64,000 bases of DNA from Hymenobacter aquaticus (lineage in GTDB: Bacteria > Bacteroidota > Bacteroidia > Cytophagales > Hymenobacteraceae): assembly GCF_004765605.1 (NCBI RefSeq), contig NZ_SRLC01000001.1, positions 1,550,001 to 1,614,000 of the forward strand, in the 5' to 3' direction. Each line of letters opens with the position of its first letter. The stretch's first letter is position 1. Positions 7,330 to 15,378 of the stretch are shown piece after piece. The translations under genes were made by a program, and so were the position numbers. Below the pieces are notes generated by a model. That model saw only the letters and a list, made by a program, of their open reading frames with translations. It was not told the DNA's origin and did no database searches.

Positions 7330-7920
7330 TCAGGCGGGGCCGGGGTCTTTGCCGGCGGCCCGGATGCGGCTTAACGACGAATCGGTGACGCCCAGGAAGG
7401 AGGCCACGTGCTTGAGGGGCACGTGCTGCAGAATCTCGGGACTGGCGCTGAGCAGGGCCGCGTAGCGGGCCGAGGCGGTGGCCGTGGTCAGGGCCAGCAG
7501 GCGGCCTTTGAGCCGGCTCAGCTCGCGCACCAGCACCGCGCGGCCGAACTCCCGGAACTCGGGCCGGGCGTGAAACAGGCCATTGAGCTGCTGGTAGGTG
7601 ATGCACCAGCCCCGGCAGTTGGTGAGGGCCTGCAAGTGCTCCTGCGAGGGGGTGCGGTTGAAAAACGAGGCCACTTCCAGCACCACCTGCCCGGCCGAGA
7701 AAAAGCCCGTGGTGACGTCGTGGCCGGCGTCGTCGTAGGCAAAGGCCCGCACGAAGCCCTGCTCCAGGAACAGGTACTCGTTGCTGATGCGGCCGGCGGG
7801 CAGCAGAAACTCGTTTTTGGCCAGCGTCCGGGCGCGGAAGCTCTGGGCAATGTCGGCGGCCTGGGCGGCGCTGACGTTGCCCATACTTTGCAGAAAGCCA
7901 ATCAGCGAGTCTCGGTCCAT
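7330..7920 (-). CDS. Crp/Fnr-family transcription regulator
   Basis: A 196-residue regulator with an N-terminal cyclic-nucleotide-binding-like beta barrel (about residues 25-115, including LPAGRISNEYLFLEQGFVRAF) and a C-terminal winged helix with recognition helix VTDSSLSRIR at about 176-185. There is no N-terminal cysteine cluster like that of E. coli Fnr, so it should not carry an oxygen-sensing iron-sulfur cluster of that type. The Ser-Arg of the Fnr E-x-x-S-R recognition motif is kept but the Glu position is Ser. It is divergent from ccoNO across a region with two TGA-N6-TCA sites and is the natural candidate to control it. Confidence 0.9.
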   Translation of the reverse strand: MDRDSLIGFLQSMGNVSAAQAADIAQSFRARTLAKNEFLLPAGRISNEYLFLEQGFVRAFAYDDAGHDVTTGFFSAGQVVLEVASFFNRTPSQEHLQALTNCRGWCITYQQLNGLFHARPEFREFGRAVLVRELSRLKGRLLALTTATASARYAALLSASPEILQHVPLKHVASFLGVTDSSLSRIRAAGKDPGPA

Positions 7921-7988
7921 AGGCGGGGCGGGGGCGGCACGGCCGCAAGCTACGCCGCGGGGGCCGCCCGGCCAAGCCGCCGGGGGCC

Positions 7989-8000
7989 TGACATCAATCA
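7989..8000. promoter_or_regulatory. Fnr/Crp-type site, TGA-N6-TCA (first of pair)
   Basis: CTGACATCAATCAG carries TGA-N6-TCA between the Crp/Fnr gene and ccoNO. It is exactly 22 bp from the next site and matches the arrangement at 2001-2034, including the GGnCCGGGGC spacer between them. Confidence 0.65.
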
Positions 8001-8010
8001 GGCCCGGGGC

Positions 8011-8022
8011 TGACATTCATCA
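8011..8022. promoter_or_regulatory. Fnr/Crp-type site, TGA-N6-TCA (second of pair)
   Basis: TGACATTCATCA, 61 bases ahead of the ccoNO start codon, is the second member of the pair. Its partner in the ccoI region is TGACGTTCGTCA. The position suits activation of ccoNO. Confidence 0.65.
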
Positions 8023-8082
8023 TCTTTTCGAAAATGGCCCCGCAGGACCTTTGAAGCAGTACAACACCTACTTCTGAAGCCT

Positions 8083-10290
8083 ATGCCCGTCGAACCCCTA
8101 CCCCCGCTAGCGGTGCCCCATCCGCCCCTGGTACCCACGACTCCCGCCCGGGCGGTTGACACCTTTTTCTACGACAACAAGATCGTGCGCGACTTCGGGG
8201 TGGCCACCGTCATCTGGGGTATTATCGGCATGCTGGTCGGCGTGCTGGCGGCCTTCCAGCTGGCCCGGCCCGAGCTGAACATGGGCACGGCCTACACCAC
8301 CTTCGGCCGCATCCGGCCGCTGCACACCAACGCCGTGATTTTCGCCTTCGTCGGCAACGGCATCTTCACCGGGGTGTACTACTCCTTGCAGCGCCTGTGC
8401 AAAGCCCGGATGTTCAGTGGCACGCTCAGCAAAATCCACTTTTGGGGCTGGCAGCTGATTATCCTCTCGGCCGTGGCTACGCTGCCTTTGGGCTTTACCA
8501 CCAGCAAGGAATACGCCGAGCTGGAGTGGCCCATCGACATTGCCATTACCCTGGTCTGGGTGGTGTTTGGCTGGAACATGTTCGGCACCATTGCCCGGCG
8601 GCGCGAGCGGCACCTCTACGTGGGCATCTGGTTCTACATTGCCACCTTCCTGACGGTGGCCGTGCTGCACATCGTCAACTCGCTGGCCGTGCCGGTGTCG
8701 TTTATGAAAAGCTACTCCGTGTACGCCGGCGTGCAGGATGCCCTGGTGCAGTGGTGGTACGGCCACAACGCGGTGGCCTTCTTCCTGACCACGCCCTACC
8801 TGGGCCTGATGTACTACTTCCTGCCCAAGGCCGCCGGCCGGCCGGTGTACTCCTACCGCCTCTCCATCATTCACTTCTGGTCCCTGATTTTCATCTACAT
8901 CTGGGCCGGGCCGCACCACTTGCTCTACACCGCCCTGCCCGACTGGGCCCAGAGCCTGGGCGTGGCTTTCTCCGTGATGCTGATTGCCCCCAGCTGGGGC
9001 GGCATGATCAACGGCCTGCTGACGTTGCGCGGGGCCTGGGACAAAGTGCGCGAGGAGCCCGTGCTCAAGTTCATGGTCGTGGCCGTGACGGCCTACGGCA
9101 TGGCCACCTTCGAGGGGCCCATGCTGAGCCTGAAGAACGTCAACGCCATTGCCCATTTCACCGACTGGATTGTGGCCCACGTGCACGTGGGGGCCCTGGG
9201 CTGGAACGGCTTCCTGACCTTCGCCATGCTCTACTGGCTGTGGCCCCGCCTCTACCGCACCGCCCTGTATTCCAAGAAGCTGGCCACGATGCACTTCTGG
9301 CTGGGCACCATCGGCATCCTGTTCTACGCCCTGCCCATGTACTGGGCCGGCTTCACCCAGGGTTTGATGTGGAAGCAGTTCAACGCCGAGGGTATGCTGC
9401 AATACCCCAACTTCCTGGAAACCGTGATGCATATCGTGCCCATGTACTACCTGCGCGGCATCGGCGGGGTGCTCTACCTGAGCGGGGTGTTCGTGATGCT
9501 GTATAACCTGGTGAAAACGGCCCGGGCCGGCTCCCTGCTGGCCAATGAAAAGGCCCAGGCCGCGCCCCTGCTGCCCGAAGCCCAGGACCCGCACGCCCAG
9601 GGCGGCCACTGGCACCGCTGGCTTGAGCGGCGGCCCTTCCAGCTGGCCGTGGGCGCCACCGTGGCCATTCTCATCGGCGGCGCCATCGAAATGATTCCCA
9701 CGTTTCTGGTCAAGAGCAACGTGCCCACCATTGCCGCCGTGAAGCCCTACACCGCCCTCGAATTGCAGGGCCGCGACATCTACATCAAGGAGGGCTGCTC
9801 GAACTGCCACACCCAGATGGTGCGCCCCTTCCGCTCCGAAACCGAGCGGTACGGCGAGTACTCCAAGGCCGGGGAGTTCGTCTACGACCGGCCCTTCCTC
9901 TGGGGCTCGAAGCGCACCGGCCCCGATTTGCACCGCGTGGGCGCCAAGTACCCCCACTCCTGGCACTACAACCACATGCTGGACCCCACCAGCATGTCGC
10001 CCGGCTCGATTATGCCCGCCTACCCCTGGCTGTTCGAAAACAGCATCGACTACAGCACCCTGCCCAAGAAAATCACCGTGCTGCAAAGTCTGGGTACGCC
10101 CTACCCCGCCGGCTACGACCAGCAGGCCGTGGCCGACGCCCGACGCCAGGCCCGGGGCATTGCCCAGGAGCTGCGCAAAGAGGAAATCGAGGTCAAGTCC
10201 GACAAGGAAATCGTGGCCCTGATTGCCTACCTCCAGCGCCTGGGCACCGACATCAAAGTCAAGCCCGAACAGGTTACGGCCGCCAGGTAA
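8083..10290 (+). CDS. ccoNO: Fused cbb3 cytochrome c oxidase subunits I/II (CcoNO)
   Basis: A 735-residue fusion. Residues 30-500 are the twelve-helix CcoN catalytic subunit, with haem and CuB ligand histidines in segments such as GRIRPLHTNAVIF, WWYGHNAVAFFL, YIWAGPHHLLYTALPDW and VAHVHVGALGWNGF. Residues 545-735 are CcoO, a membrane-anchored mono-haem cytochrome c with CSNCH at 572-576 and the axial Met region. It reduces oxygen with high affinity and pumps protons. The CcoN-CcoO fusion is common in Bacteroidota. The start ATG 8083 follows a region with two Fnr-type sites; ccoQ comes after an unusual 463-base gap that holds a 21-bp array. Confidence 0.97.
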   Translation: MPVEPLPPLAVPHPPLVPTTPARAVDTFFYDNKIVRDFGVATVIWGIIGMLVGVLAAFQLARPELNMGTAYTTFGRIRPLHTNAVIFAFVGNGIFTGVYYSLQRLCKARMFSGTLSKIHFWGWQLIILSAVATLPLGFTTSKEYAELEWPIDIAITLVWVVFGWNMFGTIARRRERHLYVGIWFYIATFLTVAVLHIVNSLAVPVSFMKSYSVYAGVQDALVQWWYGHNAVAFFLTTPYLGLMYYFLPKAAGRPVYSYRLSIIHFWSLIFIYIWAGPHHLLYTALPDWAQSLGVAFSVMLIAPSWGGMINGLLTLRGAWDKVREEPVLKFMVVAVTAYGMATFEGPMLSLKNVNAIAHFTDWIVAHVHVGALGWNGFLTFAMLYWLWPRLYRTALYSKKLATMHFWLGTIGILFYALPMYWAGFTQGLMWKQFNAEGMLQYPNFLETVMHIVPMYYLRGIGGVLYLSGVFVMLYNLVKTARAGSLLANEKAQAAPLLPEAQDPHAQGGHWHRWLERRPFQLAVGATVAILIGGAIEMIPTFLVKSNVPTIAAVKPYTALELQGRDIYIKEGCSNCHTQMVRPFRSETERYGEYSKAGEFVYDRPFLWGSKRTGPDLHRVGAKYPHSWHYNHMLDPTSMSPGSIMPAYPWLFENSIDYSTLPKKITVLQSLGTPYPAGYDQQAVADARRQARGIAQELRKEEIEVKSDKEIVALIAYLQRLGTDIKVKPEQVTAAR

Positions 10291-10324
10291 CTCCGCAGAC
10301 GCCTGTCGTTCCTCACCTGGCATC

Positions 10325-10358
10325 CGCGGCGTGAAGGACCTTCCTCACCTATCCCCCA
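10325..10358. repeat. Single REP-C copy
   Basis: The segment GGCGTGAAGGACCTTCCTCACCTA resembles the arms at 13826-13860 and 13953-13982. It lies 35 bases after the ccoNO stop. Confidence 0.5.
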
Positions 10359-10392
10359 CTTGTAGCAATACCCCCCTAGCTCCCCGTGAGCA

Positions 10393-10665
10393 AGCCCGAG
10401 CACTGCATCAGCACATTCAAGTGTCATGTCAGCTCATTCAAGTCTCATGTCAGCTCATTTGAATGTCATGTCAGCTCATTTGAGTCTGATGTCAGCGCCC
10501 TTGAGTGTCATGTCAGCTCATTCGAGTGCCATGTCAGCGCCCTTGAGTGCCGTGTCAATGCACTTGAGTGTCATGTCAGCTCATTCAAGTGCCGTGTCAG
10601 CGGGCAAAAGCATCCTGTCACCTCATTAAAGCACCCTGTCAGGTCACGAAAGGCTGCTGTCAGCA
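10393..10665. repeat. 21-bp tandem array, about 13 units, inside the cco operon
   Basis: Units of exactly 21 bases built on CATTNRAGTGYCATGTCAGCT begin at 10393, 10414, 10435 and so on to 10645. The last four units are more diverged. The array lies between ccoNO and ccoQ, so it should be transcribed as part of the operon mRNA unless a promoter or terminator intervenes. The period matches the arrays at 813-1020 and 55745-55990, though the sequences are unrelated. Confidence 0.88.
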
Positions 10666-10753
10666 AGCAAAAAGGACGCCTTGGCCTCGCCGAGTAGCCC
10701 CTCCGCAAACCACAGCTACCCGCTAGCGGCCCTTCCCAAACTCTTCTACGCTC

Positions 10754-10963
10754 ATGGACAAGAACGTCTTGCAATCCATTGCCGGCATTGAGATTTACCC
10801 GCTCATTTCCCTGGCCATCTTCTTCCTGTTTTTCGTGGGCCTGCTGGCCTACGTGCTGCTCAGTAGCCGCCAGCACCTGCGCACCATGAGCCGGCTCCCG
10901 CTGGCCCCCGACACCCCCGCCGAAACCCCGAACTACCACCTCAACCCCGACGTGTTATGCTAA
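10754..10963 (+). CDS. ccoQ: cbb3 oxidase small subunit CcoQ-like
   Basis: A 69-residue protein with a single membrane helix (about residues 15-40, with YPLISLAIFFLFFVGLLAYV) and a short polar C-terminal tail. Size, topology and position between ccoNO and ccoP identify it as the CcoQ/FixQ subunit, which stabilises the oxidase complex. Its stop overlaps the start of the next gene (ATGCTAA at 10957), indicating translational coupling. Confidence 0.85.
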   Translation: MDKNVLQSIAGIEIYPLISLAIFFLFFVGLLAYVLLSSRQHLRTMSRLPLAPDTPAETPNYHLNPDVLC

Positions 10964-11280
10964 CCAAGCGCGCCTCCCTGCTGACTATCCTGGGCCTGTT
11001 GACCACCTATCTGGCTTCGGCCCAAACCGCCCCGGCCACCGCTACCAGCGGCCCCCAACCCACCGATATCCTGGGCTGGCTGGCCTGGTTCGTGGCCGCT
11101 GTGGTGCTGCTGTTCGGGATGATGACGGCCGCGTCCCTGGCCGCGGTAGCTGCCGAAGCCGTAGAGGCCGACCGGAATGACCAGCCAGCTACGCCGGTGC
11201 CGGCCGCCGCCGCCGAAGCCCCGGTGGCCGCTCCCGCCCCCGCTCCCGCAGTTTCCACCGAGCAGCTCGTGGCGGCATGA
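10957..11280 (+). CDS. Orphan signal-anchor membrane protein between ccoQ and ccoP
   Basis: A 107-residue protein with a signal-peptide-like N-terminus ending in LASAQT, a short Ala/Thr/Pro linker, one membrane helix (about residues 38-62) and an Ala/Pro-rich tail. It overlaps ccoQ by seven bases and ccoP by four (ATGA), so it is tightly embedded in the cbb3 operon. Its plan (signal, linker, helix with Trp at the start and a T-A pair at the end) mirrors the first 80 residues of CcoP encoded next to it, but it has no haem motif. It may be a duplicated CcoP anchor or an accessory subunit. I know of no named family. Confidence 0.8.
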   Translation: MLTKRASLLTILGLLTTYLASAQTAPATATSGPQPTDILGWLAWFVAAVVLLFGMMTAASLAAVAAEAVEADRNDQPATPVPAAAAEAPVAAPAPAPAVSTEQLVAA

Positions 11281-12158
11281 GGCTAGTTTCAACCCTTCTG
11301 CGCGGCTCCGGCGTCCTGCTGGCCCTGACGACGCTGGCCGCCCGCCCGGCGCTGGCCCAGGCCGCCGAAACCACCGCCCCGGCCGGCCCCGCCGCCCCCG
11401 GCTCCCAGCAGCTGCTGCTCTGGTTTCTGCTCGGCACCCTGGCCCTGGTCATCCTGCTGATCGGGGTGCTCACGGCCACGCTTCTCGTGCGGCTGCGGCC
11501 CCAGCTGCGCCGCCTCTACGAGCTGCCCACCGTGCGCTCCACCTGGAGCGGCCGGGTGCTGGGCCTGGCCGTGGGCGACACCACCCTGGTGCGCGGCGAG
11601 GTGCGCGACGAGCTGCTCGACCACGACTACGATGGTATCCTGGAGTTCGACAACGACCTGCCGCCGTGGTGGAAGTACGGCTTCTACGCCACCATCCTCT
11701 TCGCCATCGGCTACCTGAGCTACTACCACGTTGCCCAGGCTGGCCAGTTGCAGGGGGCCGAATACGCCGCCGAAATGCAGCAGGCCGCCCTGCTCGGCGC
11801 GGCCAACGCCGACGACCCCAACCAGCTCACCACCTACCAGGCCCTGACCACGGCCGCCGACCTGAGCAGCGGCCAGAGCCTGTTCACGACCAACTGCGCC
11901 CCCTGCCACGGCCAGCACGGCGAAGGCAAAGTGGGCCCCAACCTGACCGACGAGTACTGGCTGCACGGCGGCGAGGTCAACCACGTCTACAAAACCATCA
12001 AGTTCGGGGTGCAGGGCAAGGGCATGGTGGCCTGGAAGGGCAAGCTCTCCGGCAAGCAGCTGCTGCAAGTCAGCTCCTACGTGCTGAGTCTGCAGGGCTC
12101 GAAGCCGGCCGGCGCCAAAGAGCCCCAGGGCGAGAAAGAGTCCCCGACCAGGCTGTAA
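11277..12158 (+). CDS. ccoP: cbb3 oxidase cytochrome c subunit CcoP
   Basis: A 293-residue protein: signal peptide (1-28, ARPALAQ), membrane helix (about 45-70), a second helix (about 137-157) following the family motif DNDLPPWWKYGFY, and one cytochrome c domain with CAPCH at 207-211. Proteobacterial CcoP usually has two haem sites; this has one, as in many Bacteroidota. It passes electrons to CcoO/CcoN. The start overlaps the previous gene by ATGA. An inverted repeat follows directly after the stop. Confidence 0.95.
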   Translation: MRLVSTLLRGSGVLLALTTLAARPALAQAAETTAPAGPAAPGSQQLLLWFLLGTLALVILLIGVLTATLLVRLRPQLRRLYELPTVRSTWSGRVLGLAVGDTTLVRGEVRDELLDHDYDGILEFDNDLPPWWKYGFYATILFAIGYLSYYHVAQAGQLQGAEYAAEMQQAALLGAANADDPNQLTTYQALTTAADLSSGQSLFTTNCAPCHGQHGEGKVGPNLTDEYWLHGGEVNHVYKTIKFGVQGKGMVAWKGKLSGKQLLQVSSYVLSLQGSKPAGAKEPQGEKESPTRL

Positions 12159-12310
12159 CCCCACCCCCGGCCCCTCCCCTCTGGGAGAGGGGTGCGTTCA
12201 ACGATTCCTAAGCAAGATTCAGGATTGGTACATCCGCTCTCCATGCTGGCGTCTGGCACCCCTCTCCCGGAGGATTCCGCGCATCAAGCGGAGAAGGGCC
12301 GGGGGTGGGG
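12159..12310. repeat. REP-D inverted pair
   Basis: CCCCACCCCCGGCCC starts immediately after the ccoP stop and its inverted copy GGGCCGGGGGTGGGG ends at 12310, with a second dyad pair (GGGAGAGGGGTG and CACCCCTCTCCC) inside. It occupies nearly the whole gap between ccoP and ccoG. Confidence 0.75.
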
Positions 12311-12339
12311 TCCACGCCTGAAACTATAAAAACCACCTC

Positions 12340-13752
12340 ATGCCGACCACCCAACCCCAGCCCGCCGCGTCGTTCCGCGACTCCATTGCCACGGTCGACG
12401 CGGCCGGTAAGCGGGTGTGGCTTTACCCCAAAAAGCCCGGCGGCCGGCTGTATAGCCGCCGCAAGTGGCTGAGCTACGGCCTGCTGGCGCTGCTCTTGGC
12501 CGGCCCCTGGCTGCGCCTCCACGATTTGCCGCTGCTGCTGCTCAACCTGCCCGCGCGGCGCTTTATCGTTCTGGGGCAAATCTTCTGGCCCCAGGACTTT
12601 TTTATCCTGCTGCTGGCCACGCTCACCTTCGTGCTGTTCATCATCGTCTTCACGGTGGTCTACGGGCGGGTGTTCTGCGGCTGGGTCTGCCCCCAGACCA
12701 TCTTCCTGGAAATGGTGTTCCGCCGCATCGAGTACTGGCTCGAAGGCGACGCGCCCCAGCAGAAGGCCCTCGACCGGGCCACCTGGGACTGGAATAAAAC
12801 CTGGCGCAAGACCACCAAGCACACCCTGTTCCTGCTCCTGTCCTTCCTGATTGCCAACACCTTCCTGGCCTACATCATCGGCTCGGATGAGCTGGTCAAG
12901 ATTGTGACGGACCGGCCCGCCGCGCACCTCGGCGGCCTGGCGTCGATGGTCTTGTTTACGGGCGTGTTCTACGCCGTCTTTGCCCGGTTTCGGGAGCAGG
13001 TCTGCACCATTGCCTGCCCCTACGGCCGGTTGCAGGGCGTGCTGCTCGACAAAAACAGCCTGGTGGTGGCCTACGACTACCAGCGGGGCGAGCCCCGGGA
13101 AAAGCGGCGCAAAAACCAGCCGCGCACCGCCGGCGACTGTATCGACTGCCACCAGTGCGTGCAGGTCTGCCCCACCGGCATCGACATCCGCAACGGGGCC
13201 CAACAGCTGGAATGCACCAACTGCACGGCCTGCATCGACGCCTGCAACACCATTATGCACCTGGTGAACCTGCCCGAGGGCCTGATTCGCCACGCCTCGG
13301 AAAACAACATTGCCCAGGGCACCCAGCCCAAGTTCACCACCCGCATGAAGGTGCTGTCGGGGGTGCTGGCGGTGCTATTGGTGGTGCTGACCGGCCTGCT
13401 CGTGTCGCGGGCCAACGTACAGGCTACCGTGCTGCGCACCCCGGGGCAGCGGTTTCAGAAAACCGACCACGGCACCATCACCAACCTGTATAATATCTCG
13501 GTCATCAACAAAACCAACCGGCCCTACCCGCTCACGCTGCGGGTGCTGGAGCCGGCCCAGGGCAAAATCTCCCTGGTGGGCACCAACGGCGGCCTGCAGC
13601 TGCCGGCCCAGGGCCTGGCCGAGGGCGTGTTCTTCGCCGAGCTGCCCCGCACCGCCCTGACGCGCACCAACCAGCAACTCCGCATCGGCCTGTTCAGCGG
13701 CCCCGAGCTCATTGCCGAAACCACCACCAAGTTTCTGGGCCCGGTGCAGTAA
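12340..13752 (+). CDS. ccoG: Cytochrome oxidase accessory protein CcoG
   Basis: A 470-residue membrane iron-sulfur protein of the FixG/RdxA/CcoG family. It has about five membrane helices (for example residues 45-65, 88-110, 160-180, 195-215 and 345-365), the motifs FCGWVCPQTIF and CTIACPYGRLQGV, two ferredoxin-type cysteine clusters from Cys267 (CIDCHQCVQVCP and CTNCTACIDAC), and a C-terminal Ig-like FixG domain. It is thought to reduce copper during loading of cbb3 oxidase. It sits downstream of ccoP in the same direction. Confidence 0.96.
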   Translation: MPTTQPQPAASFRDSIATVDAAGKRVWLYPKKPGGRLYSRRKWLSYGLLALLLAGPWLRLHDLPLLLLNLPARRFIVLGQIFWPQDFFILLLATLTFVLFIIVFTVVYGRVFCGWVCPQTIFLEMVFRRIEYWLEGDAPQQKALDRATWDWNKTWRKTTKHTLFLLLSFLIANTFLAYIIGSDELVKIVTDRPAAHLGGLASMVLFTGVFYAVFARFREQVCTIACPYGRLQGVLLDKNSLVVAYDYQRGEPREKRRKNQPRTAGDCIDCHQCVQVCPTGIDIRNGAQQLECTNCTACIDACNTIMHLVNLPEGLIRHASENNIAQGTQPKFTTRMKVLSGVLAVLLVVLTGLLVSRANVQATVLRTPGQRFQKTDHGTITNLYNISVINKTNRPYPLTLRVLEPAQGKISLVGTNGGLQLPAQGLAEGVFFAELPRTALTRTNQQLRIGLFSGPELIAETTTKFLGPVQ

Positions 13753-13771
13753 GGCCGCACGTCATTTCTCC

Positions 13772-13985
13772 CGAACGTCATTCCGAGCAGCGCGAGGAAT
13801 CTCGCGGGCTGATGTTGTTTCGGCTGTCATCCTGAGCAACGCGAAGGACCTTCCTCACCTACCCCACTGCTGCTTATCCCATCGTACCAAAGCCTGCTAC
13901 TGCCAGCACACTATAAAGCTTTTGCACGATGAATGCCGCTTGTCACTTCATGGAGGAAGGTCCTTCGCCGGCTCAAGATGACAAG
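13772..13985. repeat. REP-B single copy plus REP-C inverted pair
   Basis: AACGTCATTCCGAGCAGCGC and GAGGAATCTCGCGGG at 13775-13810 match the REP-B family (also 32022-32113 and 60301-60403). GTCATCCTGAGCAACGCGAA with GGACCTTCCTCACC (13826-13860) is inverted at 13953-13982. Together they fill the 293-base gap between ccoG and ccoH. Confidence 0.7.
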
Positions 13986-14045
13986 TAGTAGCACTTCGAC
14001 CAGATCAAGCGGCGCTCTTTTCAACACTTCTCCAAGCTTCCCATT

Positions 14046-14519
14046 ATGGCAATTGCTCCTGCTTCCCAGCGCACGTTCTGGCCCTACGCCATTGTTATAG
14101 CCTTCGTGCTGTTTGCCGGCTACATCGGCTTCATGGTGCAGCAGGCCCTGCGCACCCGCGTCGATTTGGTCAGCCCCGACTACTACCAGCAGGAGCTGGC
14201 TTACCAGCAGCGCCTGGAAACCGAGGTCCGCACCGCCGCCCTGCCCGCGCCCGTGCAGGTGCTGCTCGACGCGCAAGCCCAGCGCCTGACGCTTATCCTG
14301 CCCGCCGCGCTGGCCGGCCCGGCCGTGCGGGGCCAGGTCCACTTCTTCCGGCCCTCCGACCAGCAGCTGGATTTCAGCCTGCCCCTGCGGTTCGGGCCCG
14401 ATAACCAGCAGCAAATCAACACCGGCCGGATGCGGCCCGGCTACTGGCGCGTCCGCCTCACCTTCACCGCCGGCGGGCAGGCGTATTTCGTGGAAAGAAA
14501 TATCACCCTCGGCACCTGA
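14046..14519 (+). CDS. ccoH: FixH/CcoH family cbb3 assembly protein
   Basis: A 157-residue protein with one N-terminal membrane helix (about residues 12-34) followed by LVSPDYYQQELAYQQRLE, the signature of FixH, and a beta-sandwich periplasmic domain ending MRPGYWRVRLTFTAGGQAYFVE. FixH/CcoH works with CcoI in maturation and stability of cbb3 oxidase. The start is the ATG at 14046, after a gap filled with repeats. Confidence 0.93.
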   Translation: MAIAPASQRTFWPYAIVIAFVLFAGYIGFMVQQALRTRVDLVSPDYYQQELAYQQRLETEVRTAALPAPVQVLLDAQAQRLTLILPAALAGPAVRGQVHFFRPSDQQLDFSLPLRFGPDNQQQINTGRMRPGYWRVRLTFTAGGQAYFVERNITLGT

Positions 14520-14595
14520 TTTTCGTCATGGGCAGCTCGACCGTAGCGGCGGAACTTGCCCTCCGTTTCCGTCACGCTTCACTTCGCTTCCACCA

Positions 14596-15324
14596 ATGCT
14601 CTGGGCCGGGTTTGTTTTTGGAATACTGGGCAGCTTTCACTGCGTGGGCATGTGCGGGGCCATTGCCCTGGCCCTGCCCGGCCGCGCCGATGCCGCCGCG
14701 CCTTCGGCCCGCTACGTGGGCGGCCGCCTGCTCTACAACCTGGGCCGCGTCACGACTTACTCGGCACTAGGCGCAGTTACCGGCCTGGTGGGCCACAGCC
14801 TGCGCCTGGCCGGTGTGCAGCAAGGCCTGTCCATTGCCTCGGGCCTGCTGATTCTGCTGCTCGTGGGCCTGCCCCCGCGCTACGCCGATGGGCTGAGTGC
14901 CGGGCTGGGCTTGCAGCGGCCCCTGGCCTGGGTGAAAAATACGCTGGCCCGCTTGTTCCAACAGCATTCGTGGCGGGCGTTGTACCTCACCGGCCTGCTC
15001 AATGGCCTGCTGCCCTGCGGCCTGGTGTACTTAGCGTTGGCCGGGGCCCTAAGCGCGCCGGGCGTGCCGGGGGCCGCCGCCTACATGGCCTGCTTCGGGC
15101 TGGGCACGCTGCCGCTGATGCTGGGCCTTTCCCTGACCGGCCGCCTGGTGCCGCTGCCCTGGCGCACCCGCATGCGGCAGGCCGTGCCCTACGCGGCCTC
15201 CCTGCTGGCGGTGCTGTTCATCGTGCGGGGCCTGGGCCTGGGCATTCCCTACCTGAGTCCGCAGCTGAGTGCGGCGGGTAAAGCGGCGGCGGGCCCGTTG
15301 CGCGCCGGGCACTATTGCCATTAA
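14596..15324 (+). CDS. TauE/SafE-like membrane protein of the cco locus
   Basis: A 242-residue, about six-helix membrane protein with the motif GSFHCVGMCGAIALALP near the N-terminus and a second GLLNGLLPCGLVYLAL repeat. This is the UreH/SafE-like branch often found at the end of cco clusters in Bacteroidota and proteobacteria; paired Cys residues in the helices suggest metal or thiol handling, possibly copper. It follows ccoH by 76 bases in the same direction. The exact substrate is unknown. Confidence 0.88.
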   Translation: MLWAGFVFGILGSFHCVGMCGAIALALPGRADAAAPSARYVGGRLLYNLGRVTTYSALGAVTGLVGHSLRLAGVQQGLSIASGLLILLLVGLPPRYADGLSAGLGLQRPLAWVKNTLARLFQQHSWRALYLTGLLNGLLPCGLVYLALAGALSAPGVPGAAAYMACFGLGTLPLMLGLSLTGRLVPLPWRTRMRQAVPYAASLLAVLFIVRGLGLGIPYLSPQLSAAGKAAAGPLRAGHYCH

Positions 15325-15378
15325 TCTGATCCTGATCCGACATCAGCCTTTCTTTTCCTTTCGCTAAGCCTTCCGTTC

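Noticed and set aside
8107-10323. Long open frame antisense to ccoNO
   Set aside because: His/Gly/Gln-rich shadow of GC-rich third positions. The same effect gives long frames antisense to ffh, ccoI and the APC permease.
10386-10697. Open frame of heptapeptide repeats over the 21-bp array
   Set aside because: A 21-base period is a multiple of three, so a frame free of stops in one unit stays open in all. No signal, start context or family supports a gene.
14517-14528. Single TGA-N6-TCA site ahead of the TauE/SafE-like gene
   Set aside because: The pattern alone is expected many times by chance in 64 kb, and this one uses the stop codon of ccoH. There is no partner at 22 bp.
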